Notes under the pieces: generated by a model | Seen by the model: only the letters and a program-made list of their open reading frames with translations | Database searches by the model: none | What the model was told of the DNA's origin: nothing | Assembly: GCF_023284045.1 (NCBI RefSeq) | Contig: NZ_JAKIKQ010000021.1 | Coordinates: 23,559 to 87,558 of the forward strand | DNA from: Shewanella kaireitica | GTDB lineage: Bacteria > Pseudomonadota > Gammaproteobacteria > Enterobacterales > Shewanellaceae | Direction: 5' to 3' | DNA: 64,000 nucleotides | Program-made: the position numbers and the translations under genes | In this document: positions 8,450-17,538 of the stretch, piece after piece | Layout of the letters: each line of letters begins with the position of its first letter | How positions within the stretch are numbered: position 1 is the stretch's first letter

Positions 8450-10198
8450 ATGGACTTTAGGAGCATCGTGCTATGTCTACTACTCTGGGTTTCCCCAGTG
8501 TTTGGCAGTACGTTGGAACAACTAGATCAGTTAAATACACTCGTCTACCAATATCCAAGCAAAGCATTGTCAGAGATCAATGCGCTTGAGCGTCACTATT
8601 TGGGTGTATCGAGATCAGATACTCTATTGATGCGTTTAAATGCACTCAAATGTGAGTCCTATATCCAACTAGGTGAAAACGCTGCCGCCATTAATCTGGC
8701 TCGCTTAAATGATGCCAAAGCAAAGCAATTAGCGCTTGAGCATGCGAGGCCCTATTTTCTAAATTGTATGGCACAAGCTTATGCAAGTTTTGGCGACTAC
8801 CAGCAAGCACTACCGCTTTTATACTCTTCCATTTCACTATCGCGCAAACTAAAACAACCACAGGCACTCATCGGTGGCCTTTGGCTCAGAAGCAAGCTCA
8901 ATGCCGATGTAAAACACAATAATGCTGCGATAGAAGACATAAGACTTGCTCTGGATATTTACCCCGAGATCACTTTGCAAGATCAACGCTGGACTTGGCC
9001 CCCGAAAGGTTATTTATATGCCGCTATGGCTAAGCAGTTAGCCGATATTGATGAACAAAAAGAAGCTGAGACTTACCTTAAAAAGGCATTTAAGGAACCC
9101 ACAACGCTAGGTAAAGTGAAGCTTTTTATCGCACTTGATATGGCCAGATTTGCTCAGCAAAATCAACAACCTAATCTGCGAGATAGATATACCCAAATAG
9201 CCAGAGTCACACTTGCTGAGCTCAGTACGCCACTGGAGCTAGCCATAGCTTACAATGCGATCGCTTTAATTGATTTTGATAGCGGTAAATATAGCAGCGC
9301 GGAACAACTGGTTAACCTCAGTTTGGCGACCTTTCGCAAAGAAGCCGACTCCATTGGCACCATTAGCGCGTTATCACTCAATGCTCGGATCAAACTGAAG
9401 CAGTACCGTGAAGCAGCTGGCCTCACATTAATGGAACAGGCTATATCGTTAGCGAAAGAGAAAGCCCGCTACTCAGATTTAAAACATAGCTATGCCACCT
9501 TGGCAGACTATTTTGCTAAACAGGGAAAGTTCTCACTGGCATATCAATACCAGATCAAACAGTTAGAGGCACTAGAAAGCGAAACGCTATCAATTAAAAA
9601 CATTTGGTTATCGCAACTCAAATCAGGGTTAAGTCGTGAGGAACAGATAGCCGCTCCTAATCACTCCCTCATGACAGCAACAACGGTAAACAGCATTATT
9701 CCCAGTTCACTTTTTCCTATCGCGCTAATGATCATCAGCCTAATCATATTCATCACTTGGCATCAAAAGAAAGCACCAAAACCAACACAGCCAGAGCAAA
9801 TAGTACTCAATCTTGATGCTAAAGTTGATAAGAAGAAGTCATTTGAAGATCTGCTAAATATAAGCAAGCAAGCGGGTTACCCGTTGTCATTATTAGTATT
9901 CAATCCTAGCCACATTTATAAAACTGACGTGCCGATAGTGATAGAGCAGTTAAAAACTAAGCTCAGAGAGCAGGATGTGCTTTTACAGCAAGATGATCAG
10001 CAGATCGTAATAATGTTGCCGCACACCTCTGAGCAAGGCGCAGTAAACGTCATTGATCAATTAACAAGTACTATTCAAGTTTGGCAAGAGGACTCCAAAG
10101 TGAATATAGGCCTTGCCTGTATGCAGCAGTTTGATAATTTAGAGTCGATGATCAAGCGAGCCAATATCAGCCAGTTGAGGAAGCTAAAAGTTAACTGA
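8450..10198 (+). CDS. TPR membrane protein with degenerate GGDEF-like C-terminus
   Basis: 582 aa. A signal peptide (about 1-20) is followed by about 370 residues of helix pairs resembling tetratricopeptide repeats, for example YFLNCMAQAYASFGDYQQAL and LKHSYATLADYFAKQGKFS. One membrane helix lies near 422-440 (SLFPIALMIISLIIFITW), then a cytoplasmic domain of about 120 residues. That domain has the beta-alpha rhythm of a diguanylate cyclase (FEDLLNISKQAGYPLSLLVF) but no GGDEF motif, so it is probably inactive. The architecture suggests a periplasmic sensor relaying to a cytoplasmic output. The neighbouring recQ is convergent. Function unknown. Confidence 0.7.
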   Translation: MDFRSIVLCLLLWVSPVFGSTLEQLDQLNTLVYQYPSKALSEINALERHYLGVSRSDTLLMRLNALKCESYIQLGENAAAINLARLNDAKAKQLALEHARPYFLNCMAQAYASFGDYQQALPLLYSSISLSRKLKQPQALIGGLWLRSKLNADVKHNNAAIEDIRLALDIYPEITLQDQRWTWPPKGYLYAAMAKQLADIDEQKEAETYLKKAFKEPTTLGKVKLFIALDMARFAQQNQQPNLRDRYTQIARVTLAELSTPLELAIAYNAIALIDFDSGKYSSAEQLVNLSLATFRKEADSIGTISALSLNARIKLKQYREAAGLTLMEQAISLAKEKARYSDLKHSYATLADYFAKQGKFSLAYQYQIKQLEALESETLSIKNIWLSQLKSGLSREEQIAAPNHSLMTATTVNSIIPSSLFPIALMIISLIIFITWHQKKAPKPTQPEQIVLNLDAKVDKKKSFEDLLNISKQAGYPLSLLVFNPSHIYKTDVPIVIEQLKTKLREQDVLLQQDDQQIVIMLPHTSEQGAVNVIDQLTSTIQVWQEDSKVNIGLACMQQFDNLESMIKRANISQLRKLKVN

Positions 10199-10206
10199 TT
10201 TTCCTG

Positions 10207-12030
10207 TTAACTTTCCGCTAAGTAGTTTTCAATTTCATCTAAAAATTCACCGCCAAAACGCTCCAACTTACGTTCACCAACTCCATTTACAGCTAACAAT
10301 TCACCGGGGCTTGTTGGTAATATTGCAGCCATTTCAGCCAAGGTTGCATCGTTAAATACTAAGTAGGGTGGTACATCTAGCTCTTCAGCTAGCGTGCGTC
10401 TCAGTAACTTCAATCGAGCAAAAAGTTTACGATCATAGTTAAGCGGTGCTTTCGGGTTATGACCTCGGCGCTTGGTAGTTTGAATCACTATTCTTGGCTC
10501 AGCGAGCAGTAGTTCCACCTCCCCTTTTAACACCGTACGCGCTGAAGGATTGAGCGTCACCGATGAACCTCGAGTAATATCTTGATTAGCGAGCCCAAGA
10601 TGAATCAACTGCCTAATGACACTCAGCCAATGCTCATGACTTTTCTCTTTGCCAATGCCCCACGTTGAAAGCTTATTATGCCCTCTATCCATCACATTAG
10701 CGGCTTTTGAACCTCGTAGCACCTCGATGAGGTGGTTAACACCAAAGCGCTGTCCAAGCCGGTAGATACACGACAGCACCTTTTGCGCATCTTGAATGCC
10801 ATTATATTTCTTAGGCGGGTCTAAACAGATATCACAGTTACCGCATGGTTCTAGCGCACTTTCGTCAAAATAGTGCAGCAACACTTGGCGACGGCAGGTT
10901 TGCGCCTCAGCAAATGCAGCCATGGTGTTGAGTTTATGGAACTCAACTTGCTGCTGTGGCCCTGGCTCTGATTGTTCAATAAGGTGTCTGACTCTGCCAA
11001 TGTCAGCAGGGTCAAACAACATCAAAGCTTCTGAATCCAAACCATCACGGCCTGCTCGTCCGGTTTCTTGGTAGTAGGCTTCGACACTTTTTGGGATATC
11101 ATAGTGCACCACATAACGCACATTTGATTTGTTGATCCCCATACCAAAAGCGACCGTGGCCACTACAATATCCAGTTGATCTTTTAAGAACCGATCTTGA
11201 ACATCAGCCCGCTCCTCTTGGGTTTTACCTGCATGGTACGCCTCGGCTTGATGCCCTTGCATACGCAGACGATCAGCCACCTCATCAACTCGGCGACGGC
11301 TACTGCAATAAACAATGCCGCTATTACCATTTTGCGCATCAATAAACTGCCGCAATTGATTTGCAGCATTTAGCTTTTCTGCGACGGTATAGCGAATATT
11401 GGGTCTATCGAAGCTGGTTAGTAGCGAAAATGGTTCAATGGTTAACCGCTCGCAGATATCGACGCGCGTCGCATTATCCGCCGTTGCTGTTAACGCCATA
11501 ATCGGCACCTGAGGAAATTGCTGACGTAAACGCCCAAGCGCAGCATATTCGGGTCTAAAATCATGACCCCACTGTGAAATACAGTGCGCTTCATCAATGG
11601 CAAATAGCGAGATATTCAACTCGTGTAAACGATCGATAAAGCTGGCTTGCAACAACCTTTCTGGCGAAACGTACAGCAACTTTAGTTCGCCATAGCGCAT
11701 CTGCTGCAAAATTTTTAGGCTCTCTTCTCTTGGTTGAGAAGAGTTAAGGTAAGCGGCTGGGACACCCGTCTGAATAAGACTATCGACCTGATCTTTCATT
11801 AGCGAGATCAGCGGTGAAACCACAACCGTTAAGCCTGGTAACTGTAACGCAGGCAACTGGTAACACAGGCTTTTACCACCGCCGGTCGGCATGATCACCA
11901 AGCAATCTTGGCCAGCACAGATCTGTTCGATTACTTCACGCTGACCATCCCTAAACGTGCGATAACCAAATACCGACTGAAGGCTTGCTGATAATTGATC
12001 GACCGGATGTTCTAGTGCCGCCTGATCCAT
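10207..12030 (-). CDS. recQ: ATP-dependent DNA helicase RecQ
   Basis: 607 aa. 3'-5' DNA helicase acting in recombination-repair. Walker A is MPTGGGKSLCYQ (residues about 48-59) and the Walker B box DEAH is near residue 144, followed by the RecQ-specific GHDFRPEY loop. The zinc-binding cysteines are in QTCRRQVLLHYF and PCGNCDICL; an HRDC domain ends the protein. It converges with the TPR gene, with 8 bp between the stops. Confidence 0.97.
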   Translation of the reverse strand: MDQAALEHPVDQLSASLQSVFGYRTFRDGQREVIEQICAGQDCLVIMPTGGGKSLCYQLPALQLPGLTVVVSPLISLMKDQVDSLIQTGVPAAYLNSSQPREESLKILQQMRYGELKLLYVSPERLLQASFIDRLHELNISLFAIDEAHCISQWGHDFRPEYAALGRLRQQFPQVPIMALTATADNATRVDICERLTIEPFSLLTSFDRPNIRYTVAEKLNAANQLRQFIDAQNGNSGIVYCSSRRRVDEVADRLRMQGHQAEAYHAGKTQEERADVQDRFLKDQLDIVVATVAFGMGINKSNVRYVVHYDIPKSVEAYYQETGRAGRDGLDSEALMLFDPADIGRVRHLIEQSEPGPQQQVEFHKLNTMAAFAEAQTCRRQVLLHYFDESALEPCGNCDICLDPPKKYNGIQDAQKVLSCIYRLGQRFGVNHLIEVLRGSKAANVMDRGHNKLSTWGIGKEKSHEHWLSVIRQLIHLGLANQDITRGSSVTLNPSARTVLKGEVELLLAEPRIVIQTTKRRGHNPKAPLNYDRKLFARLKLLRRTLAEELDVPPYLVFNDATLAEMAAILPTSPGELLAVNGVGERKLERFGGEFLDEIENYLAES

Positions 12031-12203
12031 AGTGAACCTGTGTTAATCATAAGGCCGACCATTCTAATCGAGCGAACCTCTCTTGTCTCTCTTCAAACGA
12101 TTTATCGACCAAAATTTAAACTTGCAACACAGACTCCATTAGCGATAGATTAAATGCTCTAATACGAAGCAATTGATCTGACAAGGAACGCGCAGGGAGC
12201 CGT

Positions 12204-12668
12204 ATGAGCAATATTATTCAGCAAGAAACATTACGTAGAGTTGCAGAGGTTTTTGACAAGCATGTACCTTTTCATAACTTACTTGGGATGGATATCAAAC
12301 GTTATGATGTGGACGGCGTAGAAGTTGTCGTAACAATGAAGCCTGAATTAATTGGTAATATCCATCAGCAAATATTGCATGGCGGCGTAACCGCCACCGT
12401 CCTAGATGTCGTCGGCGGCCTCACCGCTTTTTCGGGCTTAGTCGCCAGTCGTGATGATTGGAGTCTTGAGGAGCTAGAAAAACGCATTCAGACATTAGGC
12501 ACTATTGACCTTAGAGTTGATTACTTACGCCCTGGCCGTGGCGAAATTTTTACAGGCACGGGTACGGTGATCCGCGCCGGAAATCGAGTGTCAGTTTCTA
12601 GAATGGAGCTTCACAATGAAAAAGGAGATCATATTGCTTTCGGCACAGGGACTTATATGGTGGGTTGA
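12204..12668 (+). CDS. yigI: hotdog-fold acyl-CoA thioesterase YigI
   Basis: 154 aa. Single-domain hotdog thioesterase of the PaaI/YigI type. The active-site region reads HQQILHGGVTATVLDVVGG (residues about 55-73), where the HGG loop and the acidic residue in the helix are expected; the strand DLRVDYLRPGRG follows. In E. coli yigI also lies near recQ. Physiological substrate unknown. Confidence 0.85.
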   Translation: MSNIIQQETLRRVAEVFDKHVPFHNLLGMDIKRYDVDGVEVVVTMKPELIGNIHQQILHGGVTATVLDVVGGLTAFSGLVASRDDWSLEELEKRIQTLGTIDLRVDYLRPGRGEIFTGTGTVIRAGNRVSVSRMELHNEKGDHIAFGTGTYMVG

Positions 12669-12688
12669 TGTAAATTATAGCCACTGGG

Positions 12689-12711
12689 GCGTCGCCTTTT
12701 AGCGGCGTTTT
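12689..12711 (+). terminator. terminator after yigI
   Basis: CGTCGC / GCGGCG stem (one G-U pair) with loop CTTTTA, followed by TTTT. Confidence 0.6.
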
Positions 12712-12863
12712 AAACAGCCTGTGAGTTCGAACTTAATTATAACTGGCACGGTTTATTGACTAAACGTCATGACCACCAGAGTAGATAAACAGCGCGGTTA
12801 GCTTGAGTCTAAGCTTGGGCAGGATTACAATCAGCGCTTACTTCCTCTTCTTAGTACATTTCA

Positions 12864-13751
12864 ATGCAAGATACTGAACATCGCAAGGGCATAGCGTTTG
12901 CCATTTGCGCTTATACCCTGTGGGGCTTTGCGCCACTGTACTTTAAATTACTGACAGATGTATCTGCCGCTGAGATTTTACTGCACCGTGTACTTTGGTC
13001 GTTCCTTTTTATGGGATTGCTGATGAGCTTTTTCGGTGGATTTGGCCGTGCCAGACAATTGCTTAAAAAGCCTAAACAGCTGGCGGTACTCTGTATTACC
13101 TCCTGTTTAATCGCCGCTAACTGGCTGTTATTCATCTGGGCAGTCAATAACGATCATATGTTAGATGCCAGCCTAGGCTATTTCATCAACCCATTGGTTA
13201 ACGTGTTCTTGGCCATGCTATTTCTGGGGGAGCGCTTACGTAAACTACAGTGGGCAGCAGTATCTTTAGCGGCTATCGGGGTGTCTATTCAGCTTATTTC
13301 ATTCGGCTCAATACCACTGGTGTCGCTGGGTTTGGCGGGATCATTTGCCTGTTATGGCTTATTGCGCAAAAAGGTCAACATTGATGCGAAAACCGGCCTA
13401 TTAGTAGAAACCGCTATCTTAATGCCTGTCGCATTATTCTACCTGCTTAGCAATATCGGTGACTCGCTGACGCACCTTATGAGTAACGATATGCATCTAA
13501 ACGGATTGTTACTCGCAGCAGGCATCATCACCACAGTGCCGTTATTGTGTTTTGCCGCTGCAGCAGTAAGGATCCCATTTACTATGTTGGGCTTTTTCCA
13601 GTATATCGGCCCCAGTATCATGTTCATTCTTGCAATAAGCTTGTTTAATGAACCTTTCGATATGGAAAAAGGCATTACTTTTGGCTTTATTTGGGCTGCA
13701 TTAGCACTGTTTACCGCTGATATGTTTTATAAGCGCAAACAGAAAAAGTAA
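12864..13751 (+). CDS. rarD: EamA-family transporter RarD
   Basis: 295 aa with about ten hydrophobic segments. It opens with KGIAFAICAYTLWGFAPLYFK, characteristic of the RarD branch of the drug/metabolite transporter superfamily. HRVLWSFLFM and NWLLFIWAVN are also RarD-type. Substrate unknown (RarD is named for chloramphenicol sensitivity). Single gene, ending in a bidirectional terminator. Confidence 0.9.
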   Translation: MQDTEHRKGIAFAICAYTLWGFAPLYFKLLTDVSAAEILLHRVLWSFLFMGLLMSFFGGFGRARQLLKKPKQLAVLCITSCLIAANWLLFIWAVNNDHMLDASLGYFINPLVNVFLAMLFLGERLRKLQWAAVSLAAIGVSIQLISFGSIPLVSLGLAGSFACYGLLRKKVNIDAKTGLLVETAILMPVALFYLLSNIGDSLTHLMSNDMHLNGLLLAAGIITTVPLLCFAAAAVRIPFTMLGFFQYIGPSIMFILAISLFNEPFDMEKGITFGFIWAALALFTADMFYKRKQKK

Positions 13752-13764
13752 CCCTTTAACATGC

Positions 13765-13794
13765 AAAAAAGCGAGCCTAGTCGGTTCGCTTTTT
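13765..13794. terminator. bidirectional terminator between rarD and the PH-like gene
   Basis: A-run, GCGAGCC-TAGTC-GGTTCGC stem, T-run. Symmetric, so it can serve both converging genes. Confidence 0.85.
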
Positions 13795-13822
13795 ATGATT
13801 GAGCTTAAACCCTATGTCGCTA

Positions 13823-14344
13823 TTACTTAAAATGGCTTAGCAGTGTATCGGGTTGCTCAAGGCTCAATAGTATCGGGTAACCTTGCACTGTCGGAAGCAG
13901 CACCACATGATCAGTTTCAGTGACTGCAACAAAAGCTTTCGACTGACCAACTAAACTGAACCATCCTAATTGAAATCCGGGCATACCCACGCCATTAACC
14001 CGCAGATCAGGTTTAAATGCAGTATCAGCTCCAACAGACCAATTTAATTGACGTATTCTAGCTACATCTACCTCTTCTATCGGTAGACTAAACCGATAAA
14101 ATGGCACATCGACAGTAACCGAATCCGGCGTCACAATCAGTTTTGCGTCATTAACTTTATAGAACATCCAACTGAATGCTATGAACATCGGCATTAATAC
14201 CGCAGCAATAACAACCTTACTGGTTTGCGGCAGCGCTTTATAATATATATAAATCCCTATTCCAATTAGGCCGATGAGTAAGGCAATAAAGCTCAACGTA
14301 CCGGTTGAGCCTAGAGGAGTAAGTGCAAAACTTTGAGTCATCAT
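13823..14344 (-). CDS. membrane protein with PH-like domain
   Basis: 173 aa. Two hydrophobic helices (about 17-36 and 43-61) are followed by about 105 residues of beta-rich sequence resembling bacterial PH-like domains of small membrane proteins (KLIVTPDSVTVDVPFYRFSLP). The start could be either of two adjacent ATGs. Function unknown. Confidence 0.55.
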   Translation of the reverse strand: MMTQSFALTPLGSTGTLSFIALLIGLIGIGIYIYYKALPQTSKVVIAAVLMPMFIAFSWMFYKVNDAKLIVTPDSVTVDVPFYRFSLPIEEVDVARIRQLNWSVGADTAFKPDLRVNGVGMPGFQLGWFSLVGQSKAFVAVTETDHVVLLPTVQGYPILLSLEQPDTLLSHFK

Positions 14345-14421
14345 CTAGTCCTGTCAATAAGGTAACCTTATCTTTGACTAGATGACATATTATGTCAAGC
14401 CGAGTCTTTTAGGATGTTCGT

Positions 14422-15741
14422 TTATAGATCCAACGCTAAAATCTTCGACTTACGTTGGTAGTTGTAGAGCTGTTTCTTCTTTCCTGGTAACTCATCAACT
14501 TCAACAATATTAAAACCATGCTCTAAGAACCAGTGAATACTCCGCGTTGTCAGCGCAAATAATCTTGAATAACCTCTCACCCGCGCTTGGCTAATAATAT
14601 TTTGCAGCAGCAAACTGCCCCTATCTGCATCTCGATATTCGGGGTGGACCACTAAACAGGCAAACTCACCAGCATTATCCTCTTCAAACGGATAAAATGC
14701 CGCACAACCAATCACTAAACTGTCGCGCTCAATCAGCATAAACTGCTCAATTTCGACCTCTAACTGCTCTCTTGAACGGCGCACCAGTATGCCTTTTTCC
14801 TCCAGTGGACGGATAAGGTCGAGTATGCCACCGATATCCCGAATAGAAGCACGACGCAGACGTTCGGCACTTTCTGTCACAATTTGGGTACCGATACCAT
14901 CACGGGAGAAAAGCTCTTGCAGTAGAGCACCATCATCTAGATAGCTAACAAAGTGGCAACGGCTTACGCCATTTCTACAAGCATCGATACTGGCTTGCAA
15001 AAATGCTTTTGTACTTAAACAAAGTGGCGCTTGTTCAGGTAAGTTATTAAGAATGGCTTGAGCATCTGTAGGCATCAGCTCAGCAAGCACTTCACCACCT
15101 TCATCCATAATCCCTTTATGGGCGCTAAAGCCAATCATCTTATCGGCCTTGAGTTTTACCGCAATTTGGGTTGCAACCTCTTCAGCCGTTAGGTTAAAGC
15201 TTTCACCCGTTACTGATGCAGCCACAGGGCCCAACAATACAATGCCACCATTATCCAGTTGACGCTTTAAGCCTTGGCTATCTATACGCCTTACTCTGCC
15301 GCTGAGACTGTAATCAACCCCGTCTTCTACCCCCAAAGGCTGTGCAATTACAAAGTTACCGCTAACTACATTAATCTGTGCCCCTTGCATAGGCGTGTTG
15401 CTCAAACTCATCGACAACCGTGCCGTAATATCAAGCTGTAATGCACCTACGACCTGCTTAATGACTTTAAAGGTCTCTTCTTCGGTAATCCTCACACCAT
15501 TGTAATATTCAGGGGTTAGGCTTTGTTGTGCTAACGCTTCATCAATCTGCGGGCGAGCGCCGTGCACTAGGACGATTTTAATTCCTAGGCTATGCAATAA
15601 CGCTATATCGTTAATAATGGCTTTAAACTGCGGCTGAGCAAGCGCTTCACCGCCAAGCATAACCACAAAGGTTTTACCTCTGTGGGCGTTAACATAGGAG
15701 GCTGAATGACGAAAACCATCGACGAGTTCTGTAGTACGCAC
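14422..15741 (-). CDS. argA: N-acetylglutamate synthase (amino-acid acetyltransferase)
   Basis: 439 aa. First step of arginine synthesis: acetyl-CoA plus glutamate. An N-terminal amino-acid-kinase-like domain (FVVMLGGEAL, VLVHGARPQID) is the arginine-feedback module. The C-terminal GNAT domain (about 295-439) contains the acetyl-CoA loop (HPEYRDADRGSLLLQNI) and FALTTRSIHWFLEHGF. Length matches classical ArgA. ARG boxes lie 70-110 bp upstream. Confidence 0.96.
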   Translation of the reverse strand: MRTTELVDGFRHSASYVNAHRGKTFVVMLGGEALAQPQFKAIINDIALLHSLGIKIVLVHGARPQIDEALAQQSLTPEYYNGVRITEEETFKVIKQVVGALQLDITARLSMSLSNTPMQGAQINVVSGNFVIAQPLGVEDGVDYSLSGRVRRIDSQGLKRQLDNGGIVLLGPVAASVTGESFNLTAEEVATQIAVKLKADKMIGFSAHKGIMDEGGEVLAELMPTDAQAILNNLPEQAPLCLSTKAFLQASIDACRNGVSRCHFVSYLDDGALLQELFSRDGIGTQIVTESAERLRRASIRDIGGILDLIRPLEEKGILVRRSREQLEVEIEQFMLIERDSLVIGCAAFYPFEEDNAGEFACLVVHPEYRDADRGSLLLQNIISQARVRGYSRLFALTTRSIHWFLEHGFNIVEVDELPGKKKQLYNYQRKSKILALDL

Positions 15742-15810
15742 GCTAAATCCACCTTATAAGTCTAAATAGACAGTCGCAATAATCTAGTTCATTGATAACA
15801 CCCATCATAA

Positions 15811-15848
15811 TATTGCATTTTAATTCAATTAAAAAGCATTTATTTCCA
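15811..15848 (-). promoter_or_regulatory. tandem ARG boxes (ArgR operator) upstream of argA
   Basis: The first 18-bp box contains TGCAT-TTTA-ATTCA, one mismatch from the consensus core TGAAT-N4-ATTCA. A weaker second box begins exactly 21 bp further on, i.e. two 18-bp boxes separated by 3 bp, the canonical ArgR arrangement. The rest of the 15742-16138 gap shows nothing else convincing. Confidence 0.6.
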
Positions 15849-16131
15849 CCAATTAAAGCAACATATATCGCAACAAAGCTATTAAACACAAAAGGTTTAC
15901 CTTTAAAGTGCTGAATTCAAGAAAGTGAATAGTGTTGCAAGCTGTATCATGATGGCGGTGACATTGAGCGATATCGTAAACTCTGAAATGGTTGAGACTC
16001 TTAATTGAAACAGTGGGATGAAAATGAGGGTGAATAATGGCTATCAGGCCAATAGCTGAAATTAGATAGTTACAGCCACTAAGATCATGATTTAATTGTT
16101 CTGCAGGAGTTTGGCGTCGTGGTAAATTTAA

Positions 16132-16163
16132 GCCAAAAAAAAGCCTCTATAAATAGAGGCTTT
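16132..16163 (-). terminator. terminator of rpmB-rpmG
   Basis: Perfect 10-bp stem (AAAGCCTCTA / TAGAGGCTTT) with a 4-base loop; on the minus strand it runs into eight or more Ts. About 20 bp after rpmG. Confidence 0.9.
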
Positions 16164-16185
16164 TGAAGATGCTTTAAACAAGTAA

Positions 16186-16359
16186 TTACTTGATTTTAGC
16201 TTCTTTGTACATAACGTGCTGACGGATAACAGGATCAAATTTCTTGATTTCCATCTTTTCAGGCATGTTACGCTTGTTCTTTTCAGTCGTGTAGAAGTGA
16301 CCAGTTTTAGCGCTAGATACTAGCTTGATCTTCTCACGATTACCTTTAGATTTAGCCAT
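16186..16359 (-). CDS. rpmG: 50S ribosomal protein L33
   Basis: 57 aa. Small large-subunit protein starting [20 protein letters not shown] and ending VMYKEAKIK, as in other gammaproteobacterial L33. It lacks the zinc-binding cysteine pairs found in some L33 forms. It begins 6 bp after rpmB and shares its operon. Confidence 0.96.
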
Positions 16360-16365
16360 GGTTTA

Positions 16366-16602
16366 TTATACCTTCTCGCCGCGGGCACGAAGTTCAGCAA
16401 CAACAACTTCAATACCTTTCTTATCGATGATACGCATACCTTTAGTAGAGATACGTAGCTTAACGAAACGCTTTTCAGTTTCTAACCAGAATCTGTGATT
16501 CTGTAGGTTAGGTAAAAAACGACGACGCGTAGCATTCTTCGCGTGCGAACGGTTGTTACCAACCATTGGTTTCTTGCCAGTTACTTGGCATACTCTTGAC
16601 AT
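16366..16602 (-). CDS. rpmB: 50S ribosomal protein L28
   Basis: 78 aa from the ATG at 16602 (MSRVCQVTGKKPMVGNN). An in-frame upstream start would add five residues but does not fit the family. Contains the typical RRFLPNLQNHRFW and LRISTKGMRIIDKKG segments. First gene of rpmB-rpmG. Confidence 0.97.
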   Translation of the reverse strand: MSRVCQVTGKKPMVGNNRSHAKNATRRRFLPNLQNHRFWLETEKRFVKLRISTKGMRIIDKKGIEVVVAELRARGEKV

Positions 16603-16730
16603 GTCAAACTTCTCCAAAACAATATATATAACGCTCGAGCATTAATGTACCTCGAACACGGCCGTCGCCTGAGGCACACAACAGAGGGCGCATTTTATAC
16701 AGGATCTAAAATCAAAGATCAAGGGTTAGA

Positions 16731-17408
16731 TTAATCTATCCACCCTCGTTCAGCGAAAGAAACTATCTCTCGATCGCCTACAACCATATGGTCCAGCAAG
16801 GAAACATCGATGGTTTGTAGTGCTTGTTTCAATCGCTCAGTAATTCGTCTATCGGCTGTACTTGGCTCTGCAATTCCAGAGGGATGATTGTGACACACGA
16901 TCACAGCCGCAGCCTTTTTCTCAAGCACCAAGCTCACCACATCTCGTGGGTAAACCGACGCTGAGTTAATGGTACCCCTGAATAATTCAACGAATTGAAT
17001 CACCCGATGCTGGCTATCAAGTAGTAAAATAGCAAACACTTCGTAGGCACGATCTCCCAATTGTCTCATTAAATAGTCTCGAGTTAAATCAGGATCCGAT
17101 AAAATTTTGCCTCTTTTTAGATTTTCTTTCGAAATTCGCTTGCCAATCTCTACCGCAGCTTGCAATTGAGCAAACTTAACCGGGCCTATTCCGTCTAGCC
17201 GGCACACTTGTGCTTGAGAGGCTGTCAGCAAGCTTCTAAGCCCACCAAACTCCGTTATCATCATACGAGCAAGCTCTACGGCACTTAATCCCTTTAAACC
17301 AACTCTGAGCAATACAGCAAGTAATTCTGCATCCGACAGATGCTCTGCACCATTAAGTAGTAGTTTTTCTCTTGGTCCTTCACCCTGCGGCCAATCTTTA
17401 ATTCCCAC
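16731..17408 (-). CDS. radC: RadC-family JAB-domain protein
   Basis: 225 aa from a GTG start at 17408, preceded by a strong AAGGAGG five bases upstream; the protein then begins GIKDWPQGEGPREKLL as in the family. Helix-hairpin-helix DNA-binding segment (VCRLDGIGPVKFAQLQAA), then an MPN/JAB metal motif with VCHNHPSG plus a downstream acidic residue. Molecular role unsettled; the original DNA-repair role has been questioned. Divergent from coaBC. Confidence 0.93.
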   Translation of the reverse strand: MGIKDWPQGEGPREKLLLNGAEHLSDAELLAVLLRVGLKGLSAVELARMMITEFGGLRSLLTASQAQVCRLDGIGPVKFAQLQAAVEIGKRISKENLKRGKILSDPDLTRDYLMRQLGDRAYEVFAILLLDSQHRVIQFVELFRGTINSASVYPRDVVSLVLEKKAAAVIVCHNHPSGIAEPSTADRRITERLKQALQTIDVSLLDHMVVGDREIVSFAERGWID

Positions 17409-17538
17409 AATAACCTCCTTGTCATTATTTCTAGTTGAGTATGGTCGACAATTTACTAACTTGTTCATCAACTCAATTCGGAGTGTGATATCTTAGGCCG
17501 CAACGTCGACTGCACGGACAGTATTTAAATCCGTCAAA

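Noticed and set aside
16731..17408. radC as a mobile-element-borne anti-restriction gene
   Set aside because: It lies in the conserved core order between rpmB and coaBC, has full length and no mobile neighbours.
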